This document shows, one piece after another, positions 21,466-22,632 of a stretch of DNA of 22,632 nucleotides (the stretch's first letter is position 1; every line of letters begins with the position of its first letter). The stretch is from IMG/VR virus record IMGVR_UViG_3300045107_000090, positions 1 through 22,632 of that record; one strand, 5' to 3'. The DNA comes from a virus. A program made the translations under genes and the position numbers. The notes beneath the pieces are model-generated. The model was not told where the DNA came from, searched no databases, and was given only the letters and a program-made list of their open reading frames with translations.

Positions 21466-22099
21466 CGTCGTCACCTCCCTTGCCCTTGGCCGCGGCGGCG
21501 GTCTTGCCGTTGCCCTTGCCCTTGCCGCCCCCGTCACCGTGGGCCTCCGTCCACTCTCGCGACTGGCGGACGCGGTCGGCGACCCAGTCGGGGACGTACT
21601 CGGGGATGTCGTCGTCTATCGTAAGCTCGTAGATGTAGCTGTCGCTCTCGGGGGTCGGCTTCGGGTCGTCGTCGTCGAGCGGCGCGAAGCTCTCGAACAC
21701 GTTGCGGGACGGGTTGCCCTCGTCGTCGCTCTTCGTGCCGACCTTCACCCGGCAGGCCGAGTCCAGCAGCTTGGTGATGTCGACGCCGGACCGCGCCTCG
21801 TCCTCGGCCAGCTCGCGGCCCAGGAGGGCCTCGACGATCACGCGGAGCTTCGGCTTCTCCTTAGTCTGGTAATTGCGGTTGAAGGTCAGGTTGCAGAACT
21901 CGGAGAGCAGGACGGGCCGCCCCTCCGAGCTCTTGATCGGCTCCTTCTTGTTGCGGATCTCGAACTGGAGAATGACCTGATGGTTGGCCTTGTCCTTGAA
22001 CGTCTGGGTGCCGATGTCGTAGATCCCGACCAGGACGCCGAAGTAGCCCTTGGCGGGGATCAGCTCGCGTGTCGCGGAGGTCTTAGCCACTATAGCCAC
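21452..22099 (-). CDS. Phage ssDNA-binding-like protein (NGO0469/replication-initiation type)
   Basis: GTG 22099 has AAGGA about eight bases upstream; a second GTG at 22090 is possible. The 215-aa product has a beta-rich core (TRELIPAKGYFGVLVGIYDIGTQTF, HQVILQFEIRNK, GRPVLLSEFCNLTFNRNYQTKEKPKLRVIVEALLGREL, ITKLLDSACRVKVGT). A low-complexity Gly/Lys/Ala tail follows. It ends GGDDDVPF, which is the SSB-type acidic tip that recruits replication and repair partners. The pattern 'A.G.Y.GV.V...DIG.Q..' with L-R..VEA...R.L and the D-x-x-K-L-x-G/D segment matches a phage family often labelled replication initiation or ssDNA-binding. It should coat single-stranded DNA during replication. Gene order with a helicase and primase agrees. 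Confidence 0.75.
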   Translation of the reverse strand: MAIVAKTSATRELIPAKGYFGVLVGIYDIGTQTFKDKANHQVILQFEIRNKKEPIKSSEGRPVLLSEFCNLTFNRNYQTKEKPKLRVIVEALLGRELAEDEARSGVDITKLLDSACRVKVGTKSDDEGNPSRNVFESFAPLDDDDPKPTPESDSYIYELTIDDDIPEYVPDWVADRVRQSREWTEAHGDGGGKGKGNGKTAAAAKGKGGDDDVPF

Positions 22100-22126
22100 G
22101 CGCGTGTCCTTGTGTGAGAGGAGTCG

Positions 22127-22632
22127 TCAGTCGCGGAGGATGGCCGGCACGCCGCCGGCGAAGGCGAGCAGACGCCGCGAACGGGTCGCGGCGACATAGA
22201 GGCAGTTCCGCTCCTGCCGGACGTCCTGGGGCGTCTCGGCCCAGGGGCCCGGCAGGAGGTCGGGACGGAGGATGACGACGGTGTCCGCCTCGAGGCCCTT
22301 GGCCCGGTGGACGGAGCTGAGGACGACCGCGTTGCGGTCGTCCAGGTCGCTGAACATCGACTCGGCGCGGCCGCGGACCTCGTCGATCGAGGACGCGCCG
22401 TCGCAGAGGGCGGCCAGGCAGTCGACCTTGTCGTTGACCGCCTGGATCGCGCCGGCCGGGTTCCGCAGCTCGCTCAGCCGCTCGATCTCGGCCACCCGGT
22501 AGTCGCTCAGCCGGCGGAGCAGGTCGGACACCTCGCGGCAACGCATTCGGGCGATCATCGCCAGGAGGCCCTTGCCGATCTCGCGGCCGCGCACCAACGC
22601 CTTGCGGCCCGATCGGATCAGCCGGTAGCAGG
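22127..22632 (-). CDS. C-terminal part of a UvrD/Rep-type helicase (5' truncated)
   Basis: The frame is open from the right edge to TGA 22127-22129, giving the last 167 residues; the start and Walker A region lie outside the window. Visible motifs are CYRLIRSGRKALVRGREIGKGL, the segment before motif V; VVLSSVHRAKGLEADTVVILRPDLLP, the motif V region; and QERNCLYVAATRSRRLLAF, motif VI with its arginine finger. This is the C-terminal UvrD-type domain of superfamily 1 DNA helicases. It probably unwinds duplex DNA in replication or recombination with the ssDNA-binding-like protein encoded next. Confidence 0.85.
   Translation of the reverse strand, partial: CYRLIRSGRKALVRGREIGKGLLAMIARMRCREVSDLLRRLSDYRVAEIERLSELRNPAGAIQAVNDKVDCLAALCDGASSIDEVRGRAESMFSDLDDRNAVVLSSVHRAKGLEADTVVILRPDLLPGPWAETPQDVRQERNCLYVAATRSRRLLAFAGGVPAILRD

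Noticed and set aside
19777-21624. 615-aa plus-strand open frame opposite the primase-helicase
   Set aside because: Composition is typical of antisense frames in GC-rich DNA and no domain is recognisable.

Overview
The window looks like part of the genome of a temperate, siphovirus-like tailed phage (Caudoviricetes), very GC-rich throughout. The probable host is a planctomycete of the Isosphaeraceae type. That host call is inference from codon use and from protein families I recall in planctomycete phages; no host marker gene is present. The first gene is cut by the left edge and the last by the right edge.

Left half (1-11799, plus strand): a compact morphogenesis operon in canonical siphophage order. 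It holds the end of a structural protein, two small or structural ORFs, a head-closure-like protein, a tail-terminator-like protein, an HK97-gp10-like tail-completion protein, the major tail tube protein, a G/GT tail-assembly chaperone pair made by a predicted -1 frameshift at T TTT TTC (3019-3025), the tape measure, and three distal tail or tip proteins. A four-gene cargo block follows: a cysteine-rich protein (7174-7842), a radical SAM enzyme, a protein with two methyltransferase domains and a glycosyltransferase. A last putative structural protein closes the operon. One lipoprotein gene (3471-3794) lies on the opposite strand between the GT frame and the tape measure and looks like a moron.

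Right half (22632 down to 12385, minus strand): an early, replication and lysogeny operon with many ATGA-type overlaps. In transcription order it encodes the C-terminus of a UvrD-type helicase, an ssDNA-binding-like protein ending DDDVPF, a 40-aa zinc ribbon, a primase-helicase (AEP-like N-terminus, D5/P4-type ATPase C-terminus), a Gp37/Gp68 (DUF5131-like) protein, CsrA, a RuvC-like resolvase, a winged-helix-like protein, a small Cys/His protein, an AlpA/Xis-like regulator, a tyrosine integrase, a proline/glutamate-rich protein, a sigma-70-family factor, two unknown small proteins and a protein with about 12 ice-nucleation-like octapeptides.

The two units converge on a 387-bp non-coding region (11998-12384). 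It holds the 3' half of a tRNA-Lys(CTT) gene (about 12156-12203), four directly repeated motifs around it, and a perfect 10-bp inverted repeat. I read this as attP, with the tRNA half as core and the repeats as candidate integrase arm sites. Because the core is flanked on both sides by phage genes, the sequence is more likely an excised, virion or circular phage genome than an integrated prophage. The most unusual parts are the radical SAM/double methyltransferase/glycosyltransferase block inside the tail operon, the phage CsrA next to the resolvase, and the octapeptide-repeat protein beside attP.
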